This document shows positions 22,113 to 32,339 of a stretch of DNA of 64,000 nucleotides, in pieces; within the stretch, counting starts at the first letter, position 1; each line of letters begins with the position of its first letter. The translations under genes were made by a program, and so were the position numbers. Origin of the DNA: Hemerocallis citrina (lineage: Eukaryota; Streptophyta; Magnoliopsida; Asparagales; Asphodelaceae). The notes beneath the pieces are model-generated. The model saw nothing but the letters and a program-made list of their open reading frames with translations. It made no database searches and was not told the DNA's origin. The DNA is taken from positions 98,763,085 through 98,827,084 of the forward strand of contig CM030366.1 of assembly GCA_017893485.1 (NCBI GenBank), in the 5' to 3' direction.

Positions 22113-22475
22113 CTAGTAATCTACACGTCCATCCTATTATTATTAATTATTATTATTTTAAAATAAAAAATATGACATAGTCTTGTTTCAAACATGAGAT
22201 ATTTATTTACCCATTACAAACTCTTACCATACTCTTTACAAATTACTGTTAGTGATACTAATTTTTATTTTATATGAGTGACACTTTTATAAATAATTAT
22301 ATGGTAAATAAATTTGATATTTGAGTGTATTATGGTAACTGACAACATGTTGAGTAAATTGATGGTTAATATAACTCCCACTTAAAAATAAGTAGTTGAG
22401 ATTAGATGGTTGGTTGTCTACAAATTACAATTTGTTTATAAATTACACAACTCCAACTCTCGCATTATAGTATTA
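22113..22475 (-). mobile_element. Helitron, non-autonomous, copy 1
   Basis: On the minus strand its 3' end is ...ACGTGTAGATTA followed by CTAG at 22113-22116 (hairpin decayed). The body (about 22165-22465) is highly similar to the next copy (22552-22805), for example GAGTGACACTTTTATAAATAATTA. Its 5' end (TACTATAATGCGAGAG) abuts copy 2 and lacks the terminal TCTC. Confidence 0.65.
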
Positions 22476-22811
22476 CTAGTAATCTGTACGTGCGATGCAC
22501 GTTCTAATTGATTTGTTTAATATAGTAAATAATAAGACGTAATCTGGCCTCAGGTTACTCATCACAAACTCTTTACAAATTACCCCTAGTGGTAGTGGCA
22601 CAAACTTTTATTTTATATGAGTGACACTTTTATAAATAATTATGTCGTAAATAAATTTGAGCTTTGAGGATACTATGGTAACTAACAACAATTGAGTAAA
22701 TGAATGATTAATATAACTCCTACTTTAAAATGAATGGTTGAGATTATATGGCTAAATGTGTACAAATTATAGGTTGTCTACAAATGACAATCCAAACTCT
22801 CCAATTAGAGA
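22476..22811 (-). mobile_element. Helitron, non-autonomous, copy 2
   Basis: Minus orientation: 5' TCTCTAATTGGAGAG at 22811, 3' hairpin ACGTGCATCGCACGT (22486-22500, stem of six) and terminal CTAG at 22476-22479. Host A and T flank the ends as expected for Helitron insertion between A and T. No Rep/helicase coding, so it needs an autonomous partner. Confidence 0.75.
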
Positions 22812-22932
22812 TCAAAGATTAGATATAACTAACTCAACAACAAACCTAGGTGATGATCAAAATGGTCCATTTCGATGTATTAAGGTTATATTGTAGTTTT
22901 GAAAAGATATTTAGGTAAAAAAAAATGCTATA

Positions 22933-23254
22933 TCTCTACTATTATAATGGGAGAAGGCCTTAGTGGTATTTGTCATTAATTTATTTTTTTTTTTCATTTT
23001 GTCATTTTGAGGCCAAATGACTCATTTTGGTAAATATTTTCAAAAGTGGACCAGTTTGGTAAATAGTTTCGGCAGTGGATCAGTTTGGAAATTATTTCCC
23101 CCTTTTTTTCTCTTTTTCCTTCTTCATCCGCATGCACGTGCGAAAGTGGACCAGTTTGGTAAATATTTTCGACGGTGGATCAGTTTGAAAATTATTTTCC
23201 TTTTTTTGTCTTTTTCCTTCTTCCTCCACGTGCATCGCACGTGCATGATACTAG
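22933..23254 (+). mobile_element. Helitron, non-autonomous, copy 3
   Basis: Starts TCTCTACTATTATAATGG after host A. It ends with the hairpin ACGTGCATCGCACGT (23228-23242), then 8 bases and CTAG (23251-23254) before host T: classic Helitron termini. The interior has a duplicated block of about 115 bp (AAGTGGACCAGTTTGGTAAA at 23044 and 23145, with GGTGGATCAGTTTG-type copies between). Confidence 0.8.
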
Positions 23255-23671
23255 TATAAGTATAAGTGTATAACTATGGCCGGCCTAAAACAAAATTTTC
23301 TTCAAACACATTTTTATTTTCATCTTACTACTAATAGCGCATAAATTCATGAATAAACTTCTCACTTCCTTTTTTATTTAATATGTATGTTCCTAACAAA
23401 TATGTGAATATCACATATACCTCTCACAAATGTGTATTTCACATTTACCCCTATTATTGTGTATCCAACTTCTTAGTTATCCTTTAAGTTAAAACTACTT
23501 TAAGAACATAAAAATGTATGAAATATACAGTTATGTTTAATAGATTTTATGTAAAATGATTGAAATACCCTTTCTCTACTAGTTAAGCTTATACTTCTTA
23601 TTTTTTATAAACTAAATCGTCTATAAAACCAATTGAAATACATCAATCCTTCTCAATTTTTCTTCAGTTTT
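23255..23671. other. Intergenic stretch
   Basis: AT-rich, with no gene or classified repeat. It ends at the CTTAA target duplication (23672-23676) of Tat2. Confidence 0.4.
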
Positions 23672-23676
23672 CTTAA

Positions 23677-24267
23677 TGTTGCCGCGGAATTCGGGTGTGG
23701 GGGCAATAGATGAGATCTGTAGGTTCGTGAGGAACTCACAAAGATCGACCCCTTCTTCTTCCTTGCTAATTTGTTGGCTCTTTGGTGCTCCCTTGCGACC
23801 TGCACAAACATTCGAGACACCGGGACGAATCCCGGTGACGAACCCTCCGACGCTCAAGTCAATACACAGAAAAAGTGAAGAGAAAGAGCTCAAGTATGTA
23901 AAGTGTGATCACCTTTAACAGTAGGAGGTCAGGGGGGTTTTATAGTCGCCATAGGGATCCTTTTCAGGATGAGAGTAGATCCCTATTTTCCGATGTGGCT
24001 GGTTGGGATTGGTTACAACCATCCCCATAAGATAGGGACAAACTAGGACAAACTAGGATTTGTTCCTATCCTGTTGGACTGGTCCCTAGCGGGGTAAGAC
24101 CCGCTCTCTGTCTACTAGATCCGTCCACGGGCTAACGGGTCCAAGAGAAGAGGCCCGGTGCCCGATTCGGACCCGTCTGTAGATGAAATTACCATCCTGC
24201 CCCTGCAACTTCAAGATTCGTGCCCACTTTGAACGGTTCTGATTTACCCCCATTTTTAGCCATATCA
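23677..24267 (-). repeat. Tat2 3' LTR
   Basis: Plus strand TGTTGCCGCGGAATTC to GCCATATCA. TATA box in element orientation (CTATAAAA) at 23938-23945. It differs from the 5' LTR by point changes and by a short direct duplication of GACAAACTAG near 24038-24060. Confidence 0.9.
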
Positions 24268-24292
24268 CAAGCCCCCCACTCCCAAAGACTGT
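24268..24292 (-). other. Tat2 polypurine tract
   Basis: On the minus strand the purine-rich GGGAGTGGGGGGC lies just before the TGATATGGC start of the 3' LTR: the plus-strand priming site. Confidence 0.8.
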
Positions 24293-24839
24293 GTGTTACA
24301 GCCTTGTGAGAATAGTTTTGTTGTTTTAATGGCGTAGAAGGCTTTATCGGAGTTCTCAACGGGTGTTCGAATCTTTTCTGAGGGGTGATGTTGCTCCTCT
24401 AAGCTAATAGCATGCTCAGAGTGGCTTCTAGGTTGCTCTGGATCTTTGGTGATTTTTTCCCGATTTTTTATATCATTTGTTCGAACCATTTATTCAATTT
24501 TGCAAAGGTAACGATTTACTGTCCGGAAGCACTAATTAATCGTTCTGGGCAAAAATTATTTATCCCGAGACTCAAAAATGTTCCCCTAGATTTATAATTA
24601 TTTTTCAGAATTTTAAATCATTTTTTGCAATTTTTAAATAAATAATCCAAATTAATAAAATAGAAAAAAGGGATTAATCGCCGTATTTATTACGTGGCCA
24701 AATCTGAGCCCTTGATCATACGCCAGCAAGGAATTCTGGGTGATCGGAAGACCAGGAGAAAAGGGGCTCCTCGTCGGAATTACGCCTGTACGGTGATCTG
24801 GGCATACGGTAAGGCAAACGCGCCGAACGGGGCACCGAC
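24293..24839. other. Tat2 3' spacer, no ORF
   Basis: Non-coding 3' region between the polypurine tract and the 120-bp array. No domain or repeat stands out. Confidence 0.4.
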
Positions 24840-25765
24840 CGTAGAGGATGGTGCGCCGAACATAGCGAACGTTATGTGGAGTTTGGCGAACAGTGGGAAG
24901 GTGTTGACTGGTCAATGCTATTTTTGGTGTTTTCAGCTCGGAAACACGTCTGCACGGATGTGATGGCGAGCGTGGTGAACGGGGTGTCGAGCTTGGCGAA
25001 CGAAATGGCGAGCTCGAAGAATGTTGACTGGTCAACGCTTTTTTTGTATTTTCAGCTCAGAAACTCGTCTGCTCGGATATGACGGCAAGCTTAGCGAACA
25101 GTGTGTCGAGCGATTCAGATGAAGCAGCGAACTGGAAAGGCGTTGACTGGTCAACGCATTTTTGGGTGTTTTCAGCTCGAAAACACGTCTGCTCGGATAT
25201 GACGGCGAGCATGGCGAATGGTTTGTCGAGCGATTCAGACGAAGCGGCGAACTGGAAGGGCGTTGACTGGTCAACGCATTTTTGGGGTGTTTTCAGCTCG
25301 GAAACACGTCTGCTCGGATGTGACGGCGAGCTTGGCGAACATTGTGTCGAGCGATTCAGACAAAGCGGCGAACTGGAAAGGCGTTGACTGGTCAACGCAT
25401 TTTTTGGTGTTTTCAGCTCAGAAACACGTCTGCTCGGATATGACGGCGAGCTTGGCGAACAGTGTGTCGAGCGATTCAGACGAAGCGGCAAACTGGGAAA
25501 ACGTTGACTGGTCAACGCATTTTTTGGTATTTTCAGCTCGGAAACACGTCTACTCAGATATGACGGCGAGCTTGGCGAACGGTGTGTCGAGCGATTCAGA
25601 TGAAGCAGCGAACTGGAAGGGCATTGACTGGTCAACGAATTTTTCGGTGTTTTCAGCTCGGAAACACGTCTGCTCGGATATGACGGCGAGCTTGGCGAAC
25701 AGTGTATGTGTCGAGCTTGGCGAACGAAACGGCAAGCTCGAAGAACGTTGACTGGTCAACGGTTT
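24840..25765 (+). repeat. 120-bp tandem array with inverted W-box pairs
   Basis: About seven and a half units with period 120 bp (GACGGCGAGC at about 25081, 25201, 25321, 25441, 25561 and 25681, plus a diverged copy near 24963). Every unit contains TTGACTGGTCAA, exactly at 24904, 25024, 25143, 25263, 25384, 25504, 25624 and 25748, usually inside CGTTGACTGGTCAACG. TTGACT and the complement of GGTCAA are WRKY-type W-boxes facing each other. Because 120 is a multiple of three, long ORFs run through on both strands; I treat these as by-products. The array ends about 280 bp before the ATG of the plus-strand gene. Confidence 0.9.
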
Positions 25766-26040
25766 CGAGTTGCTTCTGATTGCTTCTTTTTTGTCGTTTC
25801 GTATTCTGACCGCCTAGACTTCTGTGCTTGTTGGGCCGCCGTAGCTGTGCGGCCCAAGCCCATCAAATTTTACTATAAGTCCCCATCCCCTCTCTTTTTA
25901 CCTCACTTTCTCACTTTCACTTCACCTGAGATTTCTTCTCTTCATATCTTTGAGCGGAGCTTCTGGTGTCTTTTTCGTTCTCCGACGAGCATTCTGACTG
26001 TGGTTGTCACTTCTCAAGTAATTTATTTTAATTTTGAGAG
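25766..26040 (+). promoter_or_regulatory. Putative core promoter and leader of the Tat2 opposite-strand gene
   Basis: A TATA-like CTATAAGT at 25873-25880 is followed by a pyrimidine-rich leader (25880-25990) and the ATG at 26041. Together with the array upstream it looks like a promoter for the plus strand. It is inferred from position and sequence only. Confidence 0.5.
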
Positions 26041-28197
26041 ATGTCTAGGGTGTCTTCCGGCGAAGAGGCCTCCTCCTGGAGTCAGCCCGAGGTAGCCCCC
26101 CGGTCCACTCCATCTTCGGTCGATAAGTGGAAGGCCCCCATTGTCCTGTCCTCTCCGGAAGTAGAAGAAGATCTCGTCGTCGAAGGCGGAGGTAGCGAGG
26201 TGGCTCTCTCTTCGTCGGTAGTGGAAACAATAATGGAGAGAGATCATAGGATGGGTGCATTCGGGAGACATTCGATCGTCGTGTCTACCCTTGGGGGACC
26301 CGGTAGTATGGTGCAGAGGAGTTGAGGCGAACGGAGCAAGGGTTGGCGCAGTTTTACGAGGAGAACGACTCGAGGGATCGCACAGAGGCGAACGAAATCG
26401 TTAGCATCCTGAAGGAGTCGGATCTGCGGATCATCCGGATGTGCTTCATGATCCCTCTGGAGTTCGAACTCGTCGTCCCTGGGCCAAGAATCAGGTCTTG
26501 TTCTTCTCTCCCCTCCGATACTTGTATTTTTCCCTATGATGCTTTCTATGCGGGGCTACGCCTCCCTCTACACTCTTTCATATGGGGAGTGCTGCAATGG
26601 TATGGGGTATGCCCTATTCAGCTGATACCGAACATTTGGAGGCATGTCACGGGGTTCATTCTCCATTTCCAGGCGGGCGGGATCGAACCTAGGATCATCG
26701 TACTTCGTCGTCTATACAAGATCCACCAAAAGACGAGGACAGAGTACCGTTTCTACCTCACTGCTCGGAAGGGCGTTAAGTTGGTCGACAACCCTGACTC
26801 CATGAAGTTTTGGCGAGATAAATACTTCCTTGTTCGGGGTAAAAAGCCGTGGGACATTCCCACAGTATGGAGGGAGGATGTGCCGAAGAAGGCGAAGATG
26901 GAGCTGTCCTTGAGTCCCGAGGAGGACAAAATGGTTGGCATCCTCTTGGATCGACCTACTCTGCATTGGAAGGAGATCTCCGAGGAGAGCCTCTTTGGGG
27001 GAGGCCTTAGCCTGATGGATGAGTTCTCTTTCATCGATCGTATTCCAAGTACTTTAGTAGTAACAAAATTCTGATCTTCTTTTTTTTCTATCTTTTTTCG
27101 CAGGATCTACTACCATGGACTTAGAGGATATCATGAACAGGAGATCAGCGCTGAGTGGCAAGCAAGTTGAGGAGAAGAAGAGGAAGCATGCCGTTGCTCG
27201 GCCAACTCTGTCGAAGGCAGCTCGAGTTGAGAGTGCCACTGCCCCCTTCGTGGACTTGAAGGCCGTTCCTTCTCCCGTTGCTCCGTCGGCGAAGGAACTC
27301 AACTGTTCGGCTACACTCGCCCTGACAGCTCTGCCTTGCACGGTGGTGGCCGAGGTGATACTGACGGACGAGCTGAAGAGGATCTGCGTGCCAGATTGGC
27401 AGGTTCTTAGGCACGACGTTTCCTGGGAGAATCGACGAGTTGTATGAACGTCGTCCACAGCCTCGCCATGCCCAAGGACAAGGCGGCGATGGAGCACGGG
27501 ACAGTGGGCGACTTGGCCTTGGAGATTGCCAAGGCATAGATAACGGTAAGCCTCAATCTCCCGCTTGACCTTTGTTTTCTTTATTCGCCACTCTCTTGAA
27601 CCACTGCTCTTCTCGCAGGCGATCTGTTATTTCAGCCACTTGATGAAGCGAGTGGCAGAGCAGGAGAAAGAGCTAAAGGCTCTGCAGGATCGGGAGAGGT
27701 TGGAGCGCTTGAGGGCCAAAAGAGTGCTAGAGGCAGCTGCGCTCAAGGTAGAAACGCAAGCCACCGAGATCAGGCTACTGGAGGAGGCACTGGCGAAGGC
27801 GAAGGACTCTACCGCTGCGGAGAAGGAGGAGATGGCTCGGGAGAGGGCGGCTGAGAAGGAGAAGGCCGCGTTCGAGATGGACATGGCGGTGAAGGAGGCC
27901 AAGGCTGCGGCGGAGAAGGAGGCGATCGGCTATTTGGAGCAGAACATGCGAAAGGCCTACACCAAGGCACTGAAGGATGTCGGCGAGCGTATCCCCTACT
28001 TCGATTGTTCGGGGTATTTCTTGTTCCCCGACAAGGAAGGGGCAGAGGCTGAAGGAGAAGACGACGCTGCCGATGAGGAGGACGTAATGACCGAGCCTCC
28101 GTTGGCGATGGTGCCGGCGTCAGGGACAGCTGAAGGCGGCGAAGGTGACTTAGCGCTCGTGGTTCCATCCGCCGAGGTGGACACTCAACTCCCTTAG
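26041..28197 (+). pseudogene. Opposite-strand (antisense) gene of Tat2, spliced, with 'putative gypsy type transposon' domain and coiled coil
   Basis: Encoded against the gag-pol direction. Exon 1 (26041 to about 27048) carries L-R-L-P-L-H-S-F, Q-L-I-P-N-I-W-R, G-F-I-L-H-F and W-R-D-K-Y-F-L-V, which resemble the plant domain called Transposase_28/putative gypsy type transposon (Pfam PF04195). Introns are suggested at about 27049-27103 and 27546-27618 (GTAAGC to TTCTCGCAG), each with a pyrimidine tract before the acceptor. Exon 3 (27619-28197) encodes about 190 residues: a charged Glu/Lys/Ala-rich coiled coil, then an acidic tail. Damage: a frame break near 26310-26325, another near 27410-27440, and a stop (TAG) just before the second donor. 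Antisense ORFs in this position are known for Tat elements such as Grande; their function is unknown. Confidence 0.75.
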
Positions 28198-28412
28198 TAA
28201 CTTTTCTGTGTTTTAGTCATGGTTCTTCATCTAGGGTCTTTTGTACTGATGCCTAATAGTGGACTGGCCACCGCTCCTTGTACTTGAATTTTTTAATGAA
28301 AGACTGACTTTTTGATGAAAATCCACTAAGTGTTGGGGCCTGACTTGTTTCGTATATGAGTCATTACTATGGGTGTTTCTCACGCTCAGCGGTGTTGTGT
28401 TCTTACTTTTCA

Positions 28413-28944
28413 GATCGCCGAGTTGTGTCAATAGGTCGAGGCATCGCCGAAGATGGTAGCGGCTGAGGCCTCTTGTCTTCGGATTGACTTAGGAGCGACG
28501 AGGTTGGCACTCTCTCGTAGTCGAGAGAAGTTTCTCAAGGGCAAGGCAGAACTAGGTTGACTAAAGTCGAAGCTGGTGCGGCACAACTTCGAGTTGAAGT
28601 GACTAAAGAAATGAGCTCGAGAAGCGCCCCCTAAAGGGGAGGCGGAGTCACTTCGGCAGACCCTATTCGACGTCAGTGCGGAGAGAGATGGTCTGAAGAA
28701 CGTGGTGCTCGAGAAGAGCCTGGAGACGGTGCAGCTTCGCCGAACTATCATTGAAGCTTCTCGTGTGGGTAGTACGAGCAGAATTCCTCACCTACAAGTC
28801 AAGGTAACGGATGATTCGCTGAAGGAGCGCATTGAGTTAGAGGCGGAGGTTCACCGGCTACAATTTTTTCGGAGGGGAGCAACGTCAGGACCACATCTTG
28901 CTCTCGAGATAAGTACTCGCAGGGATGATCGTTCCACGAGTTAG
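28413..28944 (+). pseudogene. Degenerate coiled-coil block after the antisense gene
   Basis: After a possible acceptor (TTTTCAG near 28413) the plus strand translates, through several stops, to charged helix-like residues such as L-A-L-S-R-S-R-E-K-F-L-K-G-K-A-E-L and L-R-R-T-I-I-E-A. It may be a further exon of the same gene or a fused relative. Confidence 0.45.
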
Positions 28945-29309
28945 CGTTACGTTCGTCTCCCATCCCAGGGCATCCTGGGGACGCTCAAAGTGGAGTTGCT
29001 GGTTCGTCGAGTGGAGTCTCAGACGGCGCAACGCTCAGAGACACAACTAGGCTCGCCGGCTTAGGGACCTCAACGAGTGCGGGGTCGCAGCGACAAAATG
29101 TTCACCGTCCTCTTTTGTCACTACAGAGGAGTGTCCCAGTTTCTAGGAGGCGTTGAAGTAGTCTTGTAATTTTGGCTTCTCAAGATTTGTAATTCGTCGT
29201 AAAGGCGAGTAGTTGGTCTTATAATTTGACTTGTTCCTCAAACTTTATGGAAATAATACTCGTTTTTTTTCGCACTTGTGTGTTTTGTTAGCATCTAAGG
29301 TTGTCGATA
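28945..29309. other. Tat2 3' spacer between antisense gene and array
   Basis: No domain or clear repeat. The 3' end of the antisense transcript is expected around here or near 28290, where an AATGAA occurs. Confidence 0.35.
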
Positions 29310-30285
29310 GTTGTAGGAGCACTCCTGAATGGCGAGCCACTTGTTACTTGCTTATGAGCGAGTAGTGGAAGCAGAGTCGAGCCAAGTGTTGAACTCCGAA
29401 CTTCGTCGTTTAAAGGAGAGTCAACGGTTGTGGAAGCAATTCTGAATGGCAAACCACTTCTTACTCGCTTATAAGCGAGTAGTAGAAGTAGAATCGAGCC
29501 AAGTGTTTGACTCCGAACTTTATCGCTTAAGATAGAGTTAACGGTTGTGGGAGCAATTCCGAATGGAGAACCACTTCTTACTTGCTTATGAGCGAGTAGT
29601 AGAAGGGGAATCGAGCCAAGTATTGGACTCTGAACTTCGTCGCTTAAGATAGAGTCAACGGTTGTGGGAGCAATTCCGAATGGCGAACCACTTATTACTC
29701 GCTTATGAGCGAGTAGTAGAAGGGGAATCGAGCCAAGTGTTGGACTCCAAACTTCGTCGTTTAAGATAGAGTCAACAGTTGTGGGAGCAATTCCAAATGG
29801 CGAACCACTTCTTACTCGCTTATGAGCGAGTAGTAGAAGGGGAATCGAGCCAAGTGTTGGACTCTGAACTTCGTCGTTTAAGAGAGAGTCAATGGTTGTG
29901 GAAGTAATTCTGAACGACGAACCACTTCTTACTCGCTTATGAGCGAGTAGTAGAAGCAAAATCGAGCAAAGTGTTGGACTCCGAACTTCATCGTTTAAGA
30001 GAATATTTTTTTTTGCAAGTAGAGTTTGACTACCCAAAATAGAGAATTTGCTAGGTAGAGTTTGTGTGTTGGACTCCGAACTTCGTCGTTTAAGAGAGAG
30101 TAAACGGTTGTGAGAGCAATTCCGAATGGCGAACCACTTCTTACTCGTTTATGAGCGAGTAGTAGAAGCGGAATCGAGCCAAGTGTTGGACTCCGAACTT
30201 CGTCGTTTAAGAGAATTTTTTTTGCAAGTAGAGTTGGACTACCCAAAAATAGAGAATTTGCTAGGTAGAGTTTGTTTACTCAAAA
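29310..30285 (-). repeat. 117-bp tandem array in Tat2
   Basis: Units start (GTTGTGG) at 29310, 29427, 29544, 29661, 29778 and 29895, exactly 117 bp apart. A further unit at 30107 follows a 95-bp insert. Each contains TACTCGCTTATGAGCGAGTA, an inverted repeat able to form a hairpin. The 39-codon period leaves a minus-strand frame open for about 250 residues. The TTTGCAAGTAGAGTT block occurs at about 30013 and 30221. Confidence 0.9.
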
Positions 30286-30427
30286 GGTAAGGAAGTTGTA
30301 AGGAGAAATTTCTCTTTATTGGAAATAACCGGGCGGCCGCTTCTAAGTTGCAGACCGCCTTTACATTTTAATCAAGAAGATACAAGTAAGGTTTTCGCAA
30401 TCCTGGGGAAGTTGCTTGGAGCCGCAT
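30286..30427. other. Spacer after the integrase stop
   Basis: Short non-coding link between the integrase stop codon at 30428 and the 117-bp array. Confidence 0.35.
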
Positions 30428-31509
30428 TTAGACACCCTCTCGGTACTTCATCAGGTGCTCGGCGTTCCAAGTCCTTGGCATCTTTTTACCCCCCGGGTCT
30501 TCGAGTTGATACGTGCCCGGGCGTATAACTCTGGAGATCTTATATGGTCCTTCCCAGTTGGGTGCCAGCTTGCCTCTTTTGCTTGGATCCAAAACTGATA
30601 ACTTTCTCAGCACTAAGTCCCCTTCCTTTAGGTTGGTCGGTCGTACCCTCTTGTTGTAAGCTTGAGTGACCCTATGACGGTAGGTCTCCTGGCGGATTGC
30701 GGCTCTCTCGCTGATCTCGTCAATGTGGTCTAGGCAGTTGCGAAGCTAGTTCGCGTTCTGCGCCTCGTTGTAAGCTATGAGTCGAGGTGAAGGCAGACCC
30801 ACCTCCAAAGGGATAAGAGCTTCTGATCTGTATGTTAGGTTGAAAGGGGACTCTCCCGTTGGAGTTCTTTTGGTGGTGCGATATAACCAAAGCACATTGG
30901 GAAGTTGTTCGACCAATACCCTTTGGTGGACTTGTCGATCCTCTTCTTCAAGCTTGAGAGGATTTGTCGGTTCGCGTTCTCGGCTTGGCCATTGGACTGG
31001 AAGTGCGCCACTGAAGAGAACCGCTGTTGAATCTCGAGATCGGTGCAGAAGTCATGGAAGGCAGCTCCTGTAAATTGGGTCCCGTTGTCGGTTACGAGAA
31101 TGCGAGGTACTCCGAACCGACAGACAATGTTCTTCCAAAAGAACTTCTGTACCCTGTTCTTGGTGATTGTTGAGAGATGTTCAGCCTCTATCCATTTGGA
31201 GAAGTAGTCTATTGCTACCACCAAGAACTTCAGCTGGCCTGGTGCCGGAGGGAAAGGTCCATGCAAATCCATCCCCCACATTGCGAATGGGATTGGACTT
31301 GCCAGGGAGGCAAGTTGTGCTTGGGGCAGGCAACGGATTAGGGCAAACTTCTGGTAAGAGTCGCACTGGTAGACGTACTCCTCGGAGTCACTTAATTGTG
31401 TAGGCCAGAAGTACCCGTAGTTCAAAAGCTTCCGGGCAAGAGATCTTGCACCACATAGACCGTCATGGGCTTTCTTAGGGCGTAGAGCACCTCTTCCGGG
31501 GAGAGGCAT
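30428..31509 (-). pseudogene. Tat2 integrase
   Basis: Integrase inserts retrotransposon DNA into chromosomes. The 224-residue ORF at 30835-31509 begins at the zinc-binding region, where the second Cys pair is damaged (C-D-S-Y-Q instead of C-x-x-C-Q). It then contains the catalytic triad: D81 (G-M-D-L-H-G), D141 (T-D-N-G-T-Q-F) and E177 (G-Q-A-E-N), with 35 residues between the last two. A frame break separates it from the C-terminal part at 30428-30613 (L-A-P-N-W-E-G-P-Y and P-R-T-W-N-A-E-H-L). The order after aRNH fits the Tat lineage. Confidence 0.88.
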
Positions 31510-32294
31510 CTCAGATAGGGCTGACCATCGACCTGGGTATAGGAGTGTTTGTACATGACCCCGTCCAGGAGTGTGTACCGCTCTGCTCGTGTCCTGATCC
31601 TCCTTGCTTCTTTCGGATCTTCAGGGAGGACTCCATCTCGGAGATACTCGAGGAGGGGCTTCATCCAGTTTTCCCCAAGTGTTAAGGGGTAGGCTTTCAT
31701 TGGCTCTAAGCCATCCTCGTCGATGCTAGGTTTGAGAAGGACTTCTATTAGGACAGTCCGTTCTAGACCTTGGAGGGACAAGAAGGCAAGCTTAAAGAGG
31801 GCATCCGCTTGCGAGTTCTCCTCTCGGCAAAATTGCTGGAGTTGAACATCTCTGAATAGAGCTAGAAGCTCCCTCATCTTTGCCAAGTACCTAGCCATTC
31901 GGTCACCTCTCGCCTCGTACTCCCCGGACACTTGATTGACCACTAACTGAGAGTCGCTGAAGACCCTTACTCGTTCGGCACCCGCCTTGCGAGCCAAGTA
32001 GAACCCCACAATTAGGGCTTCATATTCTGCCTCATTGTTTGATGCCGGGAAGTTGAGGCGGAGGGAGTACTGGAGGACGAAAGCATCGGGGCCAGTTAGG
32101 ATGACGTCGACCCCGCTTCCATCGGCACAAGAGGACCCATCCACATAGACGGTCCAGACGGAGGGGTCGATAGGCGACTCGCTTGAGTCGGGGATGGTGT
32201 TCTCCAAGATAAACTCGGCCAGAGCTTGGACCTTTATCGCCGTCCTGGACTGGTAGCTGATGTCGTGCTGACTCAGCTCGATAGACCACTTCAT
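31422..32294 (-). pseudogene. Tat2 second RNase H (aRNH)
   Basis: An additional RNase H of archaeal type is a hallmark of Tat/Ogre elements. It lies between the RT-linked RNase H and integrase. The 290-residue ORF shows V-Y-V-D-G-S-S (D52), N-N-E-A-E-Y-E-A-L (E90), F-S-D-S-Q-L-V-V (D114) and S-Q-A-D-A-L (D164), so all four metal-binding acidic residues are present. This is the best preserved domain of Tat2. After it the frame runs into the start of the integrase region, where it overlaps the integrase ORF in another frame, indicating a frameshift. Confidence 0.88.
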
Positions 32295-32339
32295 GAGCCG
32301 TTTGGAAGTCTCCGGCTTATGGAGAACCTGTTTCAGTGG

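Noticed and set aside
22489..23242. ACGTGC/GCACGT palindromes as isolated transcription-factor sites
   Set aside because: Spacing to CTAG and the TCTCTA ends shows most are Helitron 3' hairpins; the one near 38429 lacks a clear partner end and is left unassigned.
25057..25751. Long overlapping ORFs on both strands of the 120-bp array
   Set aside because: They exist because the repeat period is a multiple of three and has no stop; the protein is only the repeat and no domain is present.
29288..30246. Minus-strand ORFs of about 250 and 83 residues made of 39-residue repeats
   Set aside because: They track the 117-bp array exactly, lack a recognisable domain, and lie in the 3' spacer of Tat2.
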